From Anaerolineales bacterium (GTDB lineage Bacteria; Chloroflexota; Anaerolineae; Anaerolineales; Villigracilaceae): a stretch of 64,000 nt of DNA. The notes beneath the pieces were generated by a model. That model was not told the origin of the DNA, did not search any database, and was given only the letters and a program-made list of their open reading frames with translations. This document shows, piece after piece, positions 51,528 through 60,434 of this stretch. The stretch is taken from the NCBI GenBank assembly GCA_030583885.1, contig CP129480.1, forward strand, positions 2,854,714 to 2,918,713. Reading direction: 5' to 3'. Both the position numbers and the translations under genes were made by a program. Numbering within the stretch: position 1 is the first letter of the stretch; the number at the start of each line of letters is the position of its first letter.

Positions 51528-53113
51528 TGAGAAGACCCCGCCGGCAACGCGACGATATCGCCTCCCTGCTCTTCGGTTTGACCGATAAGAGTGTTGCCTT
51601 CCGGAAGCGCTGGCGCATGCTCGCAGGCGCAGCCGCCTGGTTCATCCTGAGCGGCGTCACCATGACGCTGACCTTTTTTGACGTGCAGGAACCCAGGCAG
51701 CGCGTCGTCATCGTCGTCATGAGCTTTCTCAAATACATCCCCCTGCTCTTTGTGGCCTACACGCTTGCCCGCCACATGGCCGCGCATTACCTCGACGATA
51801 TTTTTGAGCTGCAGGACGAATCCCTCGCCACTGACTTCCTCGAGGAGGTTGCCTTCGGGGAAGGCCATGAATTCATCACCATCAAGGAAGGCCGCATTCC
51901 AGAAAGCGACGAAAGATCGCCCCTGATCCTGATCGGCGGACCGGGGCAGATCCAGGTCAACCTTGACAGCGTGGCATTGCTCGAAAAACTGGACGGCGAG
52001 CCGGAGGTCATTTACCCGCGCGGCATGCCGTGGAAGCTCGGCAGGTTCGAGCGCATCCGCGAGATCGGCAGGCATGATGAAGTCGGGAAACGCGAGTATG
52101 CCATCATCAACCTGCGCGACCAGTTCATCAGCGGACTGACCGTAAAGGCCCGCACCAAGGACGGCATCCCGATCGAGGCACAGGATATCAAAGTCATCTT
52201 CAGCATCCTGCGCAGGAACAATGCGGACGATGAAGAAAGCGATGCCTTCCTGTTCGACGAGCGCGCCGTGCAGGCACTGGTCTATAACCAGACCACCATC
52301 TCCCCGCAACCGTCCACTCCGTCGGGGGCTAATTTCCCGTGGGACACGACCGTCGTGCCGCTCGTCAAATCTGAACTGGAAAAATTGATCACCTCGCACA
52401 CCCTCAGCGAAATCCTCGCCAGTATCAGCCAAAAGGAAATGGACCAGGTTGCCAGCAATGAAAATACCATTGCCCAAATGCGGGTGGAACTGACGGGACA
52501 GCATGCCCTGCCAAACGCGCCGAAGGAATCCCACGCACCCAATTTTGAAACGCGCTCCAAGATCACCTCGCAATTCTTCCTGCCGGGCTTCAGGCAAAAA
52601 GCGGCCCGACTGGGCGTATCCATTGAATGGATCGACGTCGGCACCTGGCAGCCGACTTCCGGCGTCATCATGGAGAAATACAAACAAGCCTGGAACCTTA
52701 TGCGCGAGAATGCAAAGCGGCGTGAAAGCGTGGAACACTCGGGGAAAAAACATGAGACAAAGGAATTCATGCAGCTGGTGAAAAACGTTGTCATCGCAAA
52801 TTACGAAAAGACCGCCGAATCACGCAAGATCTCGGAAAAGGAAATGCAGGAACTGGAAGGTCTCATTGCCGCCAATCCGAATGTTGTCGCCAATCCGCAG
52901 CAATTTTTACGCCAGTTCACCCAACCATCCTCCGGCAAAAGGGACCCGCGCGCCATTGCGCTGGAGATCCTGAAGGCCATCCGCAAGGAACTGCTGGCCG
53001 CAAAAGTGCTCATCGAAAAGGAAACCCGTTCCCCCATTGAAAAGCAGGTCGAACTCGCAAAGATCAACAAGGCGCTGAGCGACATTTCGCGGCACACCGC
53101 CCACTACCTATAG
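51524..53113 (+). CDS. SPFH/band-7-like membrane protein B
   Basis: 529 aa paralogue of the preceding protein: two membrane helices (about 28-48 and 62-80), SPFH-like domain (SPLILIGGPGQIQVNLDSVALLEKL .. DQFISGLTVKARTKDGIPIEAQDIKVIFSI), helical C-terminal half with charged coiled-coil segments. ATG 51524 overlaps the upstream TGA (ATGA). The pair probably makes a hetero-oligomeric membrane scaffold. The open frame upstream of 51524 overlaps gene A and is not counted. Confidence 0.68.
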   Translation: MMRRPRRQRDDIASLLFGLTDKSVAFRKRWRMLAGAAAWFILSGVTMTLTFFDVQEPRQRVVIVVMSFLKYIPLLFVAYTLARHMAAHYLDDIFELQDESLATDFLEEVAFGEGHEFITIKEGRIPESDERSPLILIGGPGQIQVNLDSVALLEKLDGEPEVIYPRGMPWKLGRFERIREIGRHDEVGKREYAIINLRDQFISGLTVKARTKDGIPIEAQDIKVIFSILRRNNADDEESDAFLFDERAVQALVYNQTTISPQPSTPSGANFPWDTTVVPLVKSELEKLITSHTLSEILASISQKEMDQVASNENTIAQMRVELTGQHALPNAPKESHAPNFETRSKITSQFFLPGFRQKAARLGVSIEWIDVGTWQPTSGVIMEKYKQAWNLMRENAKRRESVEHSGKKHETKEFMQLVKNVVIANYEKTAESRKISEKEMQELEGLIAANPNVVANPQQFLRQFTQPSSGKRDPRAIALEILKAIRKELLAAKVLIEKETRSPIEKQVELAKINKALSDISRHTAHYL

Positions 53114-53121
53114 GAAACCCA

Positions 53122-54048
53122 TTGAAACATCCCAACGTTCAACTCTCCCTTGAAATCACGCGCGCGCTCGGCATGGGCGCGCCGGTCGTCGCACTCGAAT
53201 CCACCGTCATCACGCACGGGCTGCCCCGCCCGCAAAACTATGAACTTGCACGGGACATGGAAAAACAGGTGCGCGACAACGGCGCGACTCCCGCCACGAT
53301 CGCATTGCTGGATGGAAAAATCCGCATCGGGCTCTCGAATGACGAACTGGTGCGGCTTTCTGATTCAGAGTCCCCGCTGAAAGTCAGCCACCGCGACTTC
53401 GCCGCCGCCATCCTCAACAAGGCGGACGGCGGAACCACCGTGGCGGGGACGATGTTCGCCGCGAACATGGCCGGCATCAAGGTCTTTGCCACCGGCGGGA
53501 TCGGGGGCGTGCACAAGGAATCGCCGTTTGACATTTCCACCGACCTGCATTCACTGGCAGAGGTGCCCACCATCGTTGTCTGCGCCGGCGCAAAAGCCAT
53601 TCTGGACCTGCCTGCCACGCTGGAATATCTTGAAACCATGGGCGTGCCGGTCATCGGCTATCGAACCAATGAATTCCCTGCGTTCTACTCCCGTGAGAGC
53701 GGACTGGGCGTAAGTACCCGCCTGGACTCCGCCAGGGAAATTGCCGAGTTTGCCAAGGCGCACTGGAACCTGGGCATGAGGAGCGGGATCCTCGTGGCGA
53801 ATCCAATTCCGGAAACAGATGCAATTCCCAGGTCCGTGATGGAACCGATCATCGCCAGGGCGTCCGCGGAAGCCGTCAAGCAGGGGGTTCACGGGCAGAA
53901 GCTGACCCCCTTCCTGCTCTCGCTCATCAATGAATTGACCGGGGGGAAATCCCTGAAAGCCAACCTGGCCCTGTTGTTGAACAATGCGCGTCTCGCTGCT
54001 GAAATTGCCGGGGAAGTGTCCGTCAAAAAACAGGAATGGGCAATGTAG
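53122..54048 (+). CDS. psuG: Pseudouridine-5'-phosphate glycosidase
   Basis: 308 aa; splits pseudouridine 5'-phosphate into uracil and ribose 5-phosphate in pseudouridine catabolism. Conserved blocks: VVALESTVITHGLPRPQN, GGTTVAGTMFAANMAGIKVFATGGIGGVH, DISTDLHSL, VVCAGAKAILDLPATLEYLET, GYRTNEFPAFYSRESG, VANPIP. The start is TTG 53122, eight bases after the previous stop, with AGGA upstream. No pseudouridine kinase gene follows. Confidence 0.94.
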   Translation: MKHPNVQLSLEITRALGMGAPVVALESTVITHGLPRPQNYELARDMEKQVRDNGATPATIALLDGKIRIGLSNDELVRLSDSESPLKVSHRDFAAAILNKADGGTTVAGTMFAANMAGIKVFATGGIGGVHKESPFDISTDLHSLAEVPTIVVCAGAKAILDLPATLEYLETMGVPVIGYRTNEFPAFYSRESGLGVSTRLDSAREIAEFAKAHWNLGMRSGILVANPIPETDAIPRSVMEPIIARASAEAVKQGVHGQKLTPFLLSLINELTGGKSLKANLALLLNNARLAAEIAGEVSVKKQEWAM

Positions 54049-54069
54049 CAATGCCCAAATGGATGAATC

Positions 54070-54459
54070 ATGAAAAACGAATTTAAAATTTCCGAAACGT
54101 TCAACGCCAGCGCCGAAACAATATACAGGGCCTGGCTATCCACCGAGGGACATACGTCCATGACGGGCAGTCCCGCCAAAATGAACGGCACGTTGAACGG
54201 CGATTTCACCGCCTGGGATGGCTACATCTGGGGAATGATCCTGGAATTGCAGGAGAATAGGAAGATCGTGCAAGCCTGGCGCACGGGGGAATTCCCCGAA
54301 AACGCCGAAGACTCGCATGTGGAAGTTTTATTCGAGGAGGCGAATGGCACAACGAAGATCACGATCAGCCACTCGAACATCCCCGAGGGCCAGATGGAGA
54401 ATTACAGGCAGGGCTGGGAGGATTTCTACTTCAAACCGATGAAGGAGTATTTTGGATAA
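54070..54459 (+). CDS. SRPBCC / AHSA1-like protein
   Basis: 129 aa. FKISETFNASAETIYRAWLSTEGHTSMTG and GWEDFYFKPMKEYF are the ends of the AHSA1 (Hsp90-activator-like) START-type fold; bacterial members bind small hydrophobic ligands but are mostly uncharacterised. It follows psuG by 21 bases. Confidence 0.82.
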   Translation: MKNEFKISETFNASAETIYRAWLSTEGHTSMTGSPAKMNGTLNGDFTAWDGYIWGMILELQENRKIVQAWRTGEFPENAEDSHVEVLFEEANGTTKITISHSNIPEGQMENYRQGWEDFYFKPMKEYFG

Positions 54460-54481
54460 CGCGTTTGGATGGCACGGCGGA

Positions 54482-54970
54482 TCATTTCTTTAGCAATTCA
54501 GTGACCATCTCCTCCGGCACCTGCACTGCCACCACCTCGCCTTTCACCGTAATTTCCCCGTGTACCATAATCCATTCTTCGATCACAACCTTGCGCCCCT
54601 TCACCTCCTTCACCCGGGCACGGATCTCGAGCGTGGGACCCAAGGGCGTGGGCTTGAGATAATCCACATGCAGGGAGGCGGTCAGATAGCGCAGGGGCGG
54701 CGCGCTGTCCATGGCGCGGTTTTCGGCGCGGTATCCCGCCGCCGCGGCCGTACCCGTGCCGTGACAATCGATCAATGAAGCCAGCAAACCGCCGTAGACG
54801 TAACCGGGAATGGCCGTGTGATACGGCTTTGGCTGGAAGTGACAGACGGATTCATCGCCGTCCCAGTAACTTTTGATCTGATGGCCCAGCTCGTTCCTAC
54901 TGCCGCAGCCGTAACAATGCGCAAAGTATTCGGGATAGAAATCCTGGAATGCCTTCTTGGTCATGATCAT
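54482..54970 (-). CDS. PaaI-type acyl-CoA thioesterase (hotdog fold)
   Basis: 162 aa. CYGCGSRNELGHQIKSYW at the N-terminus and VYGGLLASLIDCHGTGTAAAAGY around the hotdog helix, then LHVDYLKPTPLGPTLEIRARV: the PaaI/YbgC-like thioesterase pattern. Hydrolyses acyl-CoA thioesters. Convergent with the AHSA1 gene. Confidence 0.82.
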   Translation of the reverse strand: MIMTKKAFQDFYPEYFAHCYGCGSRNELGHQIKSYWDGDESVCHFQPKPYHTAIPGYVYGGLLASLIDCHGTGTAAAAGYRAENRAMDSAPPLRYLTASLHVDYLKPTPLGPTLEIRARVKEVKGRKVVIEEWIMVHGEITVKGEVVAVQVPEEMVTELLKK

Positions 54971-55027
54971 TCACACCTTTGAGTTGAAATAACGGCAGGC
55001 GGCCCATGATGAGGCCCGCTTTGAAGG

Positions 55028-55840
55028 TTAGGGGGTTGAAGTGATTGTTGGCGTGCTCGTTGGGGTGGGAGTCACAAGTTCGCCGAGCACCACGAAGCGC
55101 CCGACCACCTTCCAATCATAGCCCATAAAGATGACCACTTCGTATTCACCCGCCAGCCAGCCGCCGATGGGATCGGTGCATTCGGTATACCCGCCGATGC
55201 CGCCGGTGCCCCACTCGGGCTTCCAGGGTTCGGTCTCATAACAGATCAACTGCCTGTTACGGTACCAGAGCGCCGACCATTGCACGCCGGGCAGGGTGTT
55301 GTTGTAATCGAACCCGCCGTACATCGTGTCGATGGGCAGTTCGAACACGGTGCGGGGATTGACCGGATTGACCCCGTCGAACTCGGTTGAGAACTGAATG
55401 GCGGTGAAGACCGCATCCGGGTTCGGCGTGACGGGTCCGGCGAACAGGGCTTCGATGGCAATCGGCAAAAAGGGCGTCAGGGTCAGGGTCGGCGTATCCG
55501 AGATCGAGGGTGTAAACGTAATGGTTGGCGGGACGGTGATCGTCGGCGTTAACGTTATGGTGGGGGTCAGGGTAATGGTGGGCGTGAGGGACGGCGTGGG
55601 GGAAGGCGGAAAATAGACATAGATCATCGGCTCGCCATAAAACGGAAGCCAGTAGGCGAACCCGGCCAGAAACAATGCAAGGAAAAACAGCCTCCAGGCA
55701 GTCATGTTATGCCGCCTGCGCAAGCTATAAAAGGATAACTTGCGCGCGGTCTGCATGGTGCGGACCGCCGCCCGCACGGAAAAATACGCGGCGACAAGGG
55801 CCAGAAGGGCAAGGGCGATCACACCTGCGCGAATATCCAT
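55028..55840 (-). CDS. Membrane protein with Thr/Pro repeat linker
   Basis: 270 aa; one membrane helix near the N-terminus (about 5-25), a basic segment, a second helix (about 48-66), then an extracytoplasmic TPTITLTPTITLTPTIT-type linker (about 82-125), a beta-rich domain (about 128-250), and a C-terminal TPTPTSTPTITSTP tail. Unknown function. TATAAT on the minus strand (55853-55848) lies seven bases before the ATG. Confidence 0.65.
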   Translation of the reverse strand: MDIRAGVIALALLALVAAYFSVRAAVRTMQTARKLSFYSLRRRHNMTAWRLFFLALFLAGFAYWLPFYGEPMIYVYFPPSPTPSLTPTITLTPTITLTPTITVPPTITFTPSISDTPTLTLTPFLPIAIEALFAGPVTPNPDAVFTAIQFSTEFDGVNPVNPRTVFELPIDTMYGGFDYNNTLPGVQWSALWYRNRQLICYETEPWKPEWGTGGIGGYTECTDPIGGWLAGEYEVVIFMGYDWKVVGRFVVLGELVTPTPTSTPTITSTP

Positions 55841-55975
55841 GACGTGATTATACCCAGCACGGTCATAAATTGCGGTTTTTCAAAGCCGGGAAACCGCAAT
55901 GTATGACCGTGGGCATTATATAGCATGCGCAAACCGGCAGTTCCTTTTTGGAGATTTTGTGTTAAAACTGCAGGT

Positions 55976-56806
55976 ATGGCCAAGGAAATCGTGCTGCTAA
56001 AACTGGGCGGGTCGCTTATCACCGATAAGGACATCCCCTACACCCCAAGACCGGGCAAATTAAAAGAACTTGCCCTGGAGATCAAAACGGTTCTGGACTC
56101 CGACGCAAACCTGCAACTGATCCTGGGGCACGGTTCCGGCTCGTTCGGACACGTTGCCGCGAAGGAGCACGGCACGCGGGACGGCATCAAGCCCTCCCCC
56201 CCAGCCCCTCTTCCAGGGGGAGAGGAGAAGTACTGGAAGGGCTTCGCTGAAGTCCGCTTTCAGGCGGCGGAGTTGAACCGCCATGTGATGGAGACGCTCA
56301 TCAACAACGGCGTGCCCGCTGTTTCCTTCCCGCCCTCCTCCTCCATGGTCTCGGATAACCGCAAAGTCATCCATCACAATATAATGGCTATACGCAAGGC
56401 ATTGGAGGCAGACCTCCTGCCTGTTGTCTACGGCGATGTGGCCTTCGACGAAACGCTGGGCGGCACGATCCTTTCCACCGAGGATGTCTTTACCTTTCTG
56501 GTCGGGCAATTCGCCCCCTCACGCATCCTGCTGGCCGGCATCGAAGGCGGGGTCTGGGAGGATTTCCCAGCCAGGACCAGGCTGGTGAAGCAGATCCAAT
56601 TGTCGGATTATGAAAGGATGCGCGCGGGGATCGGCGGCTCGGCCAGTACGGACGTGACCGGCGGCATGAAAGCCAAAGTGGAGGGAATGCTGGCATTGAT
56701 CCAGGGTACGCAGGGGCTGACTGTACAAATCTTCTCAGCGGAGCAGGGCGGGAATTTGGCGCGCGCACTGCGCGGCGAGAACGTCGGCACGCTTTTAAAC
56801 ACCTGA
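55976..56806 (+). CDS. Isopentenyl phosphate kinase
   Basis: 276 aa amino-acid-kinase-fold enzyme; phosphorylates isopentenyl phosphate to isopentenyl diphosphate (alternative mevalonate pathway). [39 protein letters not shown] (catalytic His), [39 protein letters not shown] 55976 begins the conserved block. Residues about 72-83 ([12 protein letters not shown]) are an in-frame repeat insertion in a loop before GFAEVR. No other mevalonate gene is in the window. Confidence 0.85.
   Translation: MAKEIVLLKLGGSLITDKDIPYTPRPGKLKELALEIKTVLDSDANLQLILGHGSGSFGHVAAKEHGTRDGIKPSPPAPLPGGEEKYWKGFAEVRFQAAELNRHVMETLINNGVPAVSFPPSSSMVSDNRKVIHHNIMAIRKALEADLLPVVYGDVAFDETLGGTILSTEDVFTFLVGQFAPSRILLAGIEGGVWEDFPARTRLVKQIQLSDYERMRAGIGGSASTDVTGGMKAKVEGMLALIQGTQGLTVQIFSAEQGGNLARALRGENVGTLLNT
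56193..56228. repeat. G/C-tract palindromic repeat inserted in the kinase reading frame
   Basis: CCCTCCCCCCCAGCCCCTC then TTCCAGGGGGAGAGGAG keeps the frame open and encodes [11 protein letters not shown]. Related, on the other strand, to 26598-26637. Confidence 0.6.
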
Positions 56807-56901
56807 CACGCCAAAGATATGACGAAACACTCTTGCTTTTTTCATCATTTGTTAAGATAATAGGATGGTCTAGATTATATATAATTTCAAGGAGAGACTC
56901 T

Positions 56902-58947
56902 ATGGCAACCAAGGCAAAATCCGCAAAGAAAATCACCAGAACAAAAGCAAAAGTAAAGGCCAGGAAGCAGTCGGCAAAAAAGGTGATCGCAAAGAGACGG
57001 GCGGTCATCAAGGCTGTGGCAAAAGGCGTTCCCGCCAAGTCAGCCTTCCAGCCGACCAAACTCAAACTGCTGCGCCCCGTACCCTCCGATATCGACATCG
57101 CGCAGGCCGCAAAACTCAAACCGATCCTGCAGATCGCCGCGGAACTCGGCATCCGTGAGAACGAGCTTGAGTCGTACGGACCCTACAAAGCCAAGATCAA
57201 ACTTGAGATTTTGGAGCGCCTGAAGAACCGCCCGAACGGCAAATACATCGACGTGACCGCTATCACCCCCACGCCGCTCGGCGAAGGGAAGACCACCACC
57301 ACGGTCGGTCTTGCGCAGGCGATGGGCGCGCATTTGAACAAAAAGGTCATCGCCGCCATCCGCCAGCCTTCGCAGGGACCGACCTTCGGCATCAAGGGCG
57401 GCGCCGCCGGCGGCGGCTATTCGCAGATCATCCCGATGGAGGATTTCAACCTGCACCTGACCGGCGACATCCACGCCATCACCGCGGCGCACAACCTGGT
57501 CTCCGCCGCGCTGGATGTGCGCGTGATGCATGAGAAGAGCCAGGACGACGAAAAGCTGTTCAACGCGCTCTGCCCGCTGGACAAAAAGGGCGGCCGCAAA
57601 TTCTCCCCCACCATGCTGAGGCGCTTGAAGAAACTCGGCATCAACAAGACGAATCCCAACGACCTGACCCCCGAAGAACGCAGCCGCTTTGCGCGCCTCG
57701 ACATCGACGAAGCCACCATCACCTGGCGGCGCGTGATCGACGTCAACGACCGCTTCCTGCGCGAGATCGAAGTCGGTTTGGGCAAGGATGAGGCCGGGCA
57801 CAACCACCGTTCCGGCTACGACATCACCGTCGCATCCGAGATCATGGCCGTGCTGGCATTGACCAGCTCCCTCGAAGACATGCGCGAACGATTCGGACGC
57901 ATGGTCGTCGCCACGAACAAACGCGGCGAAGCCGTCACCGCCGAAGACCTCGGCGTGGCCGGCGCAGTGACCGTGCTGATGAAGGACGCCATCAAGCCCA
58001 ACCTGATGCAGACCCTGGAAGGCACGCCCGCCACCGTCCACGCCGGTCCGTTCGCCAACATCGCGCACGGACAGTCGTCGATCATTGCGGACAAGATCGC
58101 GCTCAAACTGGTCGGCAAGGACGGCTTCGTCATCACCGAATCCGGCTTCGGCGCGGACATCGGCATGGAGAAATTCTTCAACATCAAATGCCGCTACTCC
58201 GGGCTGATCCCGCAGGTGGTGGTGCTGGTTGCCACGATCCGCGCGCTCAAGATGCACGGCGGCGGACCGAAGGTGGTGGCCGGCAAACCGCTGGCTCATG
58301 AATATATCGAAGAGAACCTGGACCTGCTGCGCGCCGGCCTCTCAAACCTCGAACGCCATGTCCAGAATGCCTTGAAATTCGGCGTGAATGTGGTCGTGGC
58401 GGTCAACTCCTTTGCCACCGACAGCCCCGCCGAAGTGGAACTCGTCCGCGATGCCGCGCTGAAAATGGGCGCCATGGATGCGGTCGTCTCCACGCACTGG
58501 TCGGACGGCGGCAAGGGCGCGAAGGCGCTGGCGGAGGCGGTCGTCAAAGCCGCAGACCAGCCCAGCAATTTCAAGTTCCTGTATGACCTGGAAAGCACTT
58601 CCATCAAGGATAAGATCGCGACCATCGCGCGCGAGATCTACCGCGCCGACGGTGTGGACTACACCCCCGAAGCCGAGGCACAGATCGAACGTTACACCCG
58701 CCTCGGTTTCGACAACCTGCCGATGTGTATGGCAAAAACCCACCTGTCCTTCACCGACAATGCCGCCGCCAAGGGCGCGCCGACCGGCTTCCGCGTGCGC
58801 GTGCGCGAGATCCGCGCCTCGGCCGGGGCCGGCTTCCTCTACCCGATCCTCGGCGAAATGAGGACCATGCCCGGCCTGCCCACCCGCCCCGTCTTCTACG
58901 ATGTGGACCTCGACCTGAAAACCGGCAAGGTACTCGGCCTGTTCTAG
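56902..58947 (+). CDS. fhs: Formate-tetrahydrofolate ligase, eukaryote-like type with Lys-rich N-terminus
   Basis: 681 aa; makes 10-formyl-tetrahydrofolate from formate, ATP and THF. Conserved: [62 protein letters not shown]. The segment RRFS-like ([20 protein letters not shown] .. [27 protein letters not shown]) matches the form found as the C-terminal part of eukaryotic C1-THF synthases rather than the shorter common bacterial form. The first 45 residues are Lys/Ala-rich ([20 protein letters not shown]), like a histone H1 tail. ATG 56902 has AAGGAGAG upstream. Supports one-carbon metabolism, possibly Wood-Ljungdahl in part. Confidence 0.93.
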   Translation: MATKAKSAKKITRTKAKVKARKQSAKKVIAKRRAVIKAVAKGVPAKSAFQPTKLKLLRPVPSDIDIAQAAKLKPILQIAAELGIRENELESYGPYKAKIKLEILERLKNRPNGKYIDVTAITPTPLGEGKTTTTVGLAQAMGAHLNKKVIAAIRQPSQGPTFGIKGGAAGGGYSQIIPMEDFNLHLTGDIHAITAAHNLVSAALDVRVMHEKSQDDEKLFNALCPLDKKGGRKFSPTMLRRLKKLGINKTNPNDLTPEERSRFARLDIDEATITWRRVIDVNDRFLREIEVGLGKDEAGHNHRSGYDITVASEIMAVLALTSSLEDMRERFGRMVVATNKRGEAVTAEDLGVAGAVTVLMKDAIKPNLMQTLEGTPATVHAGPFANIAHGQSSIIADKIALKLVGKDGFVITESGFGADIGMEKFFNIKCRYSGLIPQVVVLVATIRALKMHGGGPKVVAGKPLAHEYIEENLDLLRAGLSNLERHVQNALKFGVNVVVAVNSFATDSPAEVELVRDAALKMGAMDAVVSTHWSDGGKGAKALAEAVVKAADQPSNFKFLYDLESTSIKDKIATIAREIYRADGVDYTPEAEAQIERYTRLGFDNLPMCMAKTHLSFTDNAAAKGAPTGFRVRVREIRASAGAGFLYPILGEMRTMPGLPTRPVFYDVDLDLKTGKVLGLF

Positions 58948-58974
58948 GGAACGGACCCCGCCTGACAATTCTGT

Positions 58975-59005
58975 GCAGGTCACGCTCTCCGCGTGACCTG
59001 CTTTT
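58975..59005 (+). terminator. Terminator of fhs
   Basis: 11-bp stem GCAGGTCACGC / GCGTGACCTGC, loop TCTCC, then TTTT. Confidence 0.88.
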
Positions 59006-59043
59006 CAGTACTTTTTGCCTATGGGCTGATCCATTGAAATCCA

Positions 59044-59049
59044 TATAAT
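59044..59049 (+). promoter_or_regulatory. -10 box of the amidase gene, leaderless arrangement
   Basis: TATAAT ends seven bases before ATG 59057; no ribosome site. Confidence 0.5.
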
Positions 59050-59056
59050 TAAGCGG

Positions 59057-60430
59057 ATGAAGATGCAACCGGACCTCTCCATGATCATCCAGCGCGACCT
59101 GGTGAAGAGCAGGGAAAAAAACGCCTCAGACCTGGCGGAAACCTGCCGGCGGCAGATCGACAGACTCAACCCGCTGATCAACGCCTTCATTACGGTATTG
59201 CCCCCGCAAAAGGATCCTGCGCCGCCGCAAGGCAGTGCGCCGCTGTACGGCATCCCGATCGCGGTCAAGGACCTGTTCGATACAAAAGGCATCCGTACCA
59301 CGAGCGGTTCAAAATTCTTCGCGGATAATGTCCCCGCGCAGGATGCCTTTGTGGTGGAAAAGATCAAGAAGGCGGGCGCAGTGATCATGGGCAAGACCAA
59401 TACGCACGAGATCGCCCTCGGCGTGACCACCAACAACCCGCATTATGGCGCGTGCAAAAATCCCTGGGATGTTACCCGCACGCCCGGCGGTTCCTCCGGC
59501 GGGAGTGCGGCGGCGGTCGCCACGGGCATGTCGCTGGCCGCGCTGGGCACCGACACCGGCGGCTCGATCCGCATCCCGGCTGCATTATGCGGCGTGGTGG
59601 GACTCAAGCCCACCTACGGAAGGGTCAGCCTGCGCGGGATCCTGCCGCTCTCCTGGAACCTCGACCATGCGGGACCGATCACGCGCAAGGTGGAGGACGC
59701 GGCCGTGATGCTGCAGGTGATGGGCGGATATGACGAGCTGGACCCCGTTTCCATAAAGACCCTGCCCGGCGATTACTCCAGCCATTTGCAGGACCCCATG
59801 AAGGACCGCAAGATCGCGCTGGCTGTCGGGGGGTTCATCGAGGAAGTGACGGACCCGCAGATCCTGCAGGCCGTCCGCGCTGCGGCGCTGGTGCTGGAGG
59901 CGCAGGGCGTGACCCTCAGCGAAGTGAATGTGGACTTTCTGCGCGAAGCCGCGCTGGCGAACGGATTGATGACACAGGCGGACGGCGCGGCATTCCACCG
60001 TGAACGACTGAAGGAACACCCGGACTGGTTCGGCGCGGATGTGCGCCAGCGGCTGGAGGCCGGGGCGGCCTTTACCTCCAGCGAGTATGCGCTGGCAAGG
60101 CGCACGCAGAGCGAGATCAAGCGGCGCAGTGAACTGCTCTTCGAACAGTATGACGCGCTGCTGCTGCCCACCACGCCCATCGCCGCGCCGGTTCTGGAGG
60201 GAGAGGATGCCATCGAACGCGCGCGCATGTTGACGCGCTTCACCGCACCCTTTAACCTGACGGGCCTGCCCGCGCTCTCCGTGCCGTGCGGCTTCACCCG
60301 CGAGGGACTGCCCATCGGCCTGCAGATCGTCTCGCGCGCGTGGAATGAATCGGGGGTGTTGAGGGCCGGGTACAGCTACCAGCAGGCCACCGAGTGGCAC
60401 ACCATGAAACCCGAGATGGCCCTGTCCTGA
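59057..60430 (+). CDS. Amidase (amidase-signature family, GatA-like)
   Basis: 457 aa Ser-cisSer-Lys amidohydrolase. GIPIAVKDLFDTKG gives the Lys, TPGGSSGGSAAAVATGM the cis-Ser, and GTDTGGSIRIPAALCGVVGLKPTYGRVS the nucleophilic Ser region. The family includes GatA and free amidases; no gatB or gatC lies near, which favours a free amidase. ATG 59057 or the ATG two codons on. Confidence 0.88.
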   Translation: MKMQPDLSMIIQRDLVKSREKNASDLAETCRRQIDRLNPLINAFITVLPPQKDPAPPQGSAPLYGIPIAVKDLFDTKGIRTTSGSKFFADNVPAQDAFVVEKIKKAGAVIMGKTNTHEIALGVTTNNPHYGACKNPWDVTRTPGGSSGGSAAAVATGMSLAALGTDTGGSIRIPAALCGVVGLKPTYGRVSLRGILPLSWNLDHAGPITRKVEDAAVMLQVMGGYDELDPVSIKTLPGDYSSHLQDPMKDRKIALAVGGFIEEVTDPQILQAVRAAALVLEAQGVTLSEVNVDFLREAALANGLMTQADGAAFHRERLKEHPDWFGADVRQRLEAGAAFTSSEYALARRTQSEIKRRSELLFEQYDALLLPTTPIAAPVLEGEDAIERARMLTRFTAPFNLTGLPALSVPCGFTREGLPIGLQIVSRAWNESGVLRAGYSYQQATEWHTMKPEMALS

Positions 60431-60434
60431 AATT

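Noticed and set aside
50666..52753. Long open frame on the minus strand opposite the SPFH-like genes
   Set aside because: Antisense shadow of two coherent plus-strand genes; low-complexity composition and no motif.
57040..58299. Minus-strand open frame inside fhs
   Set aside because: Antisense to a highly conserved enzyme; His/Asp-rich composition typical of a shadow frame.
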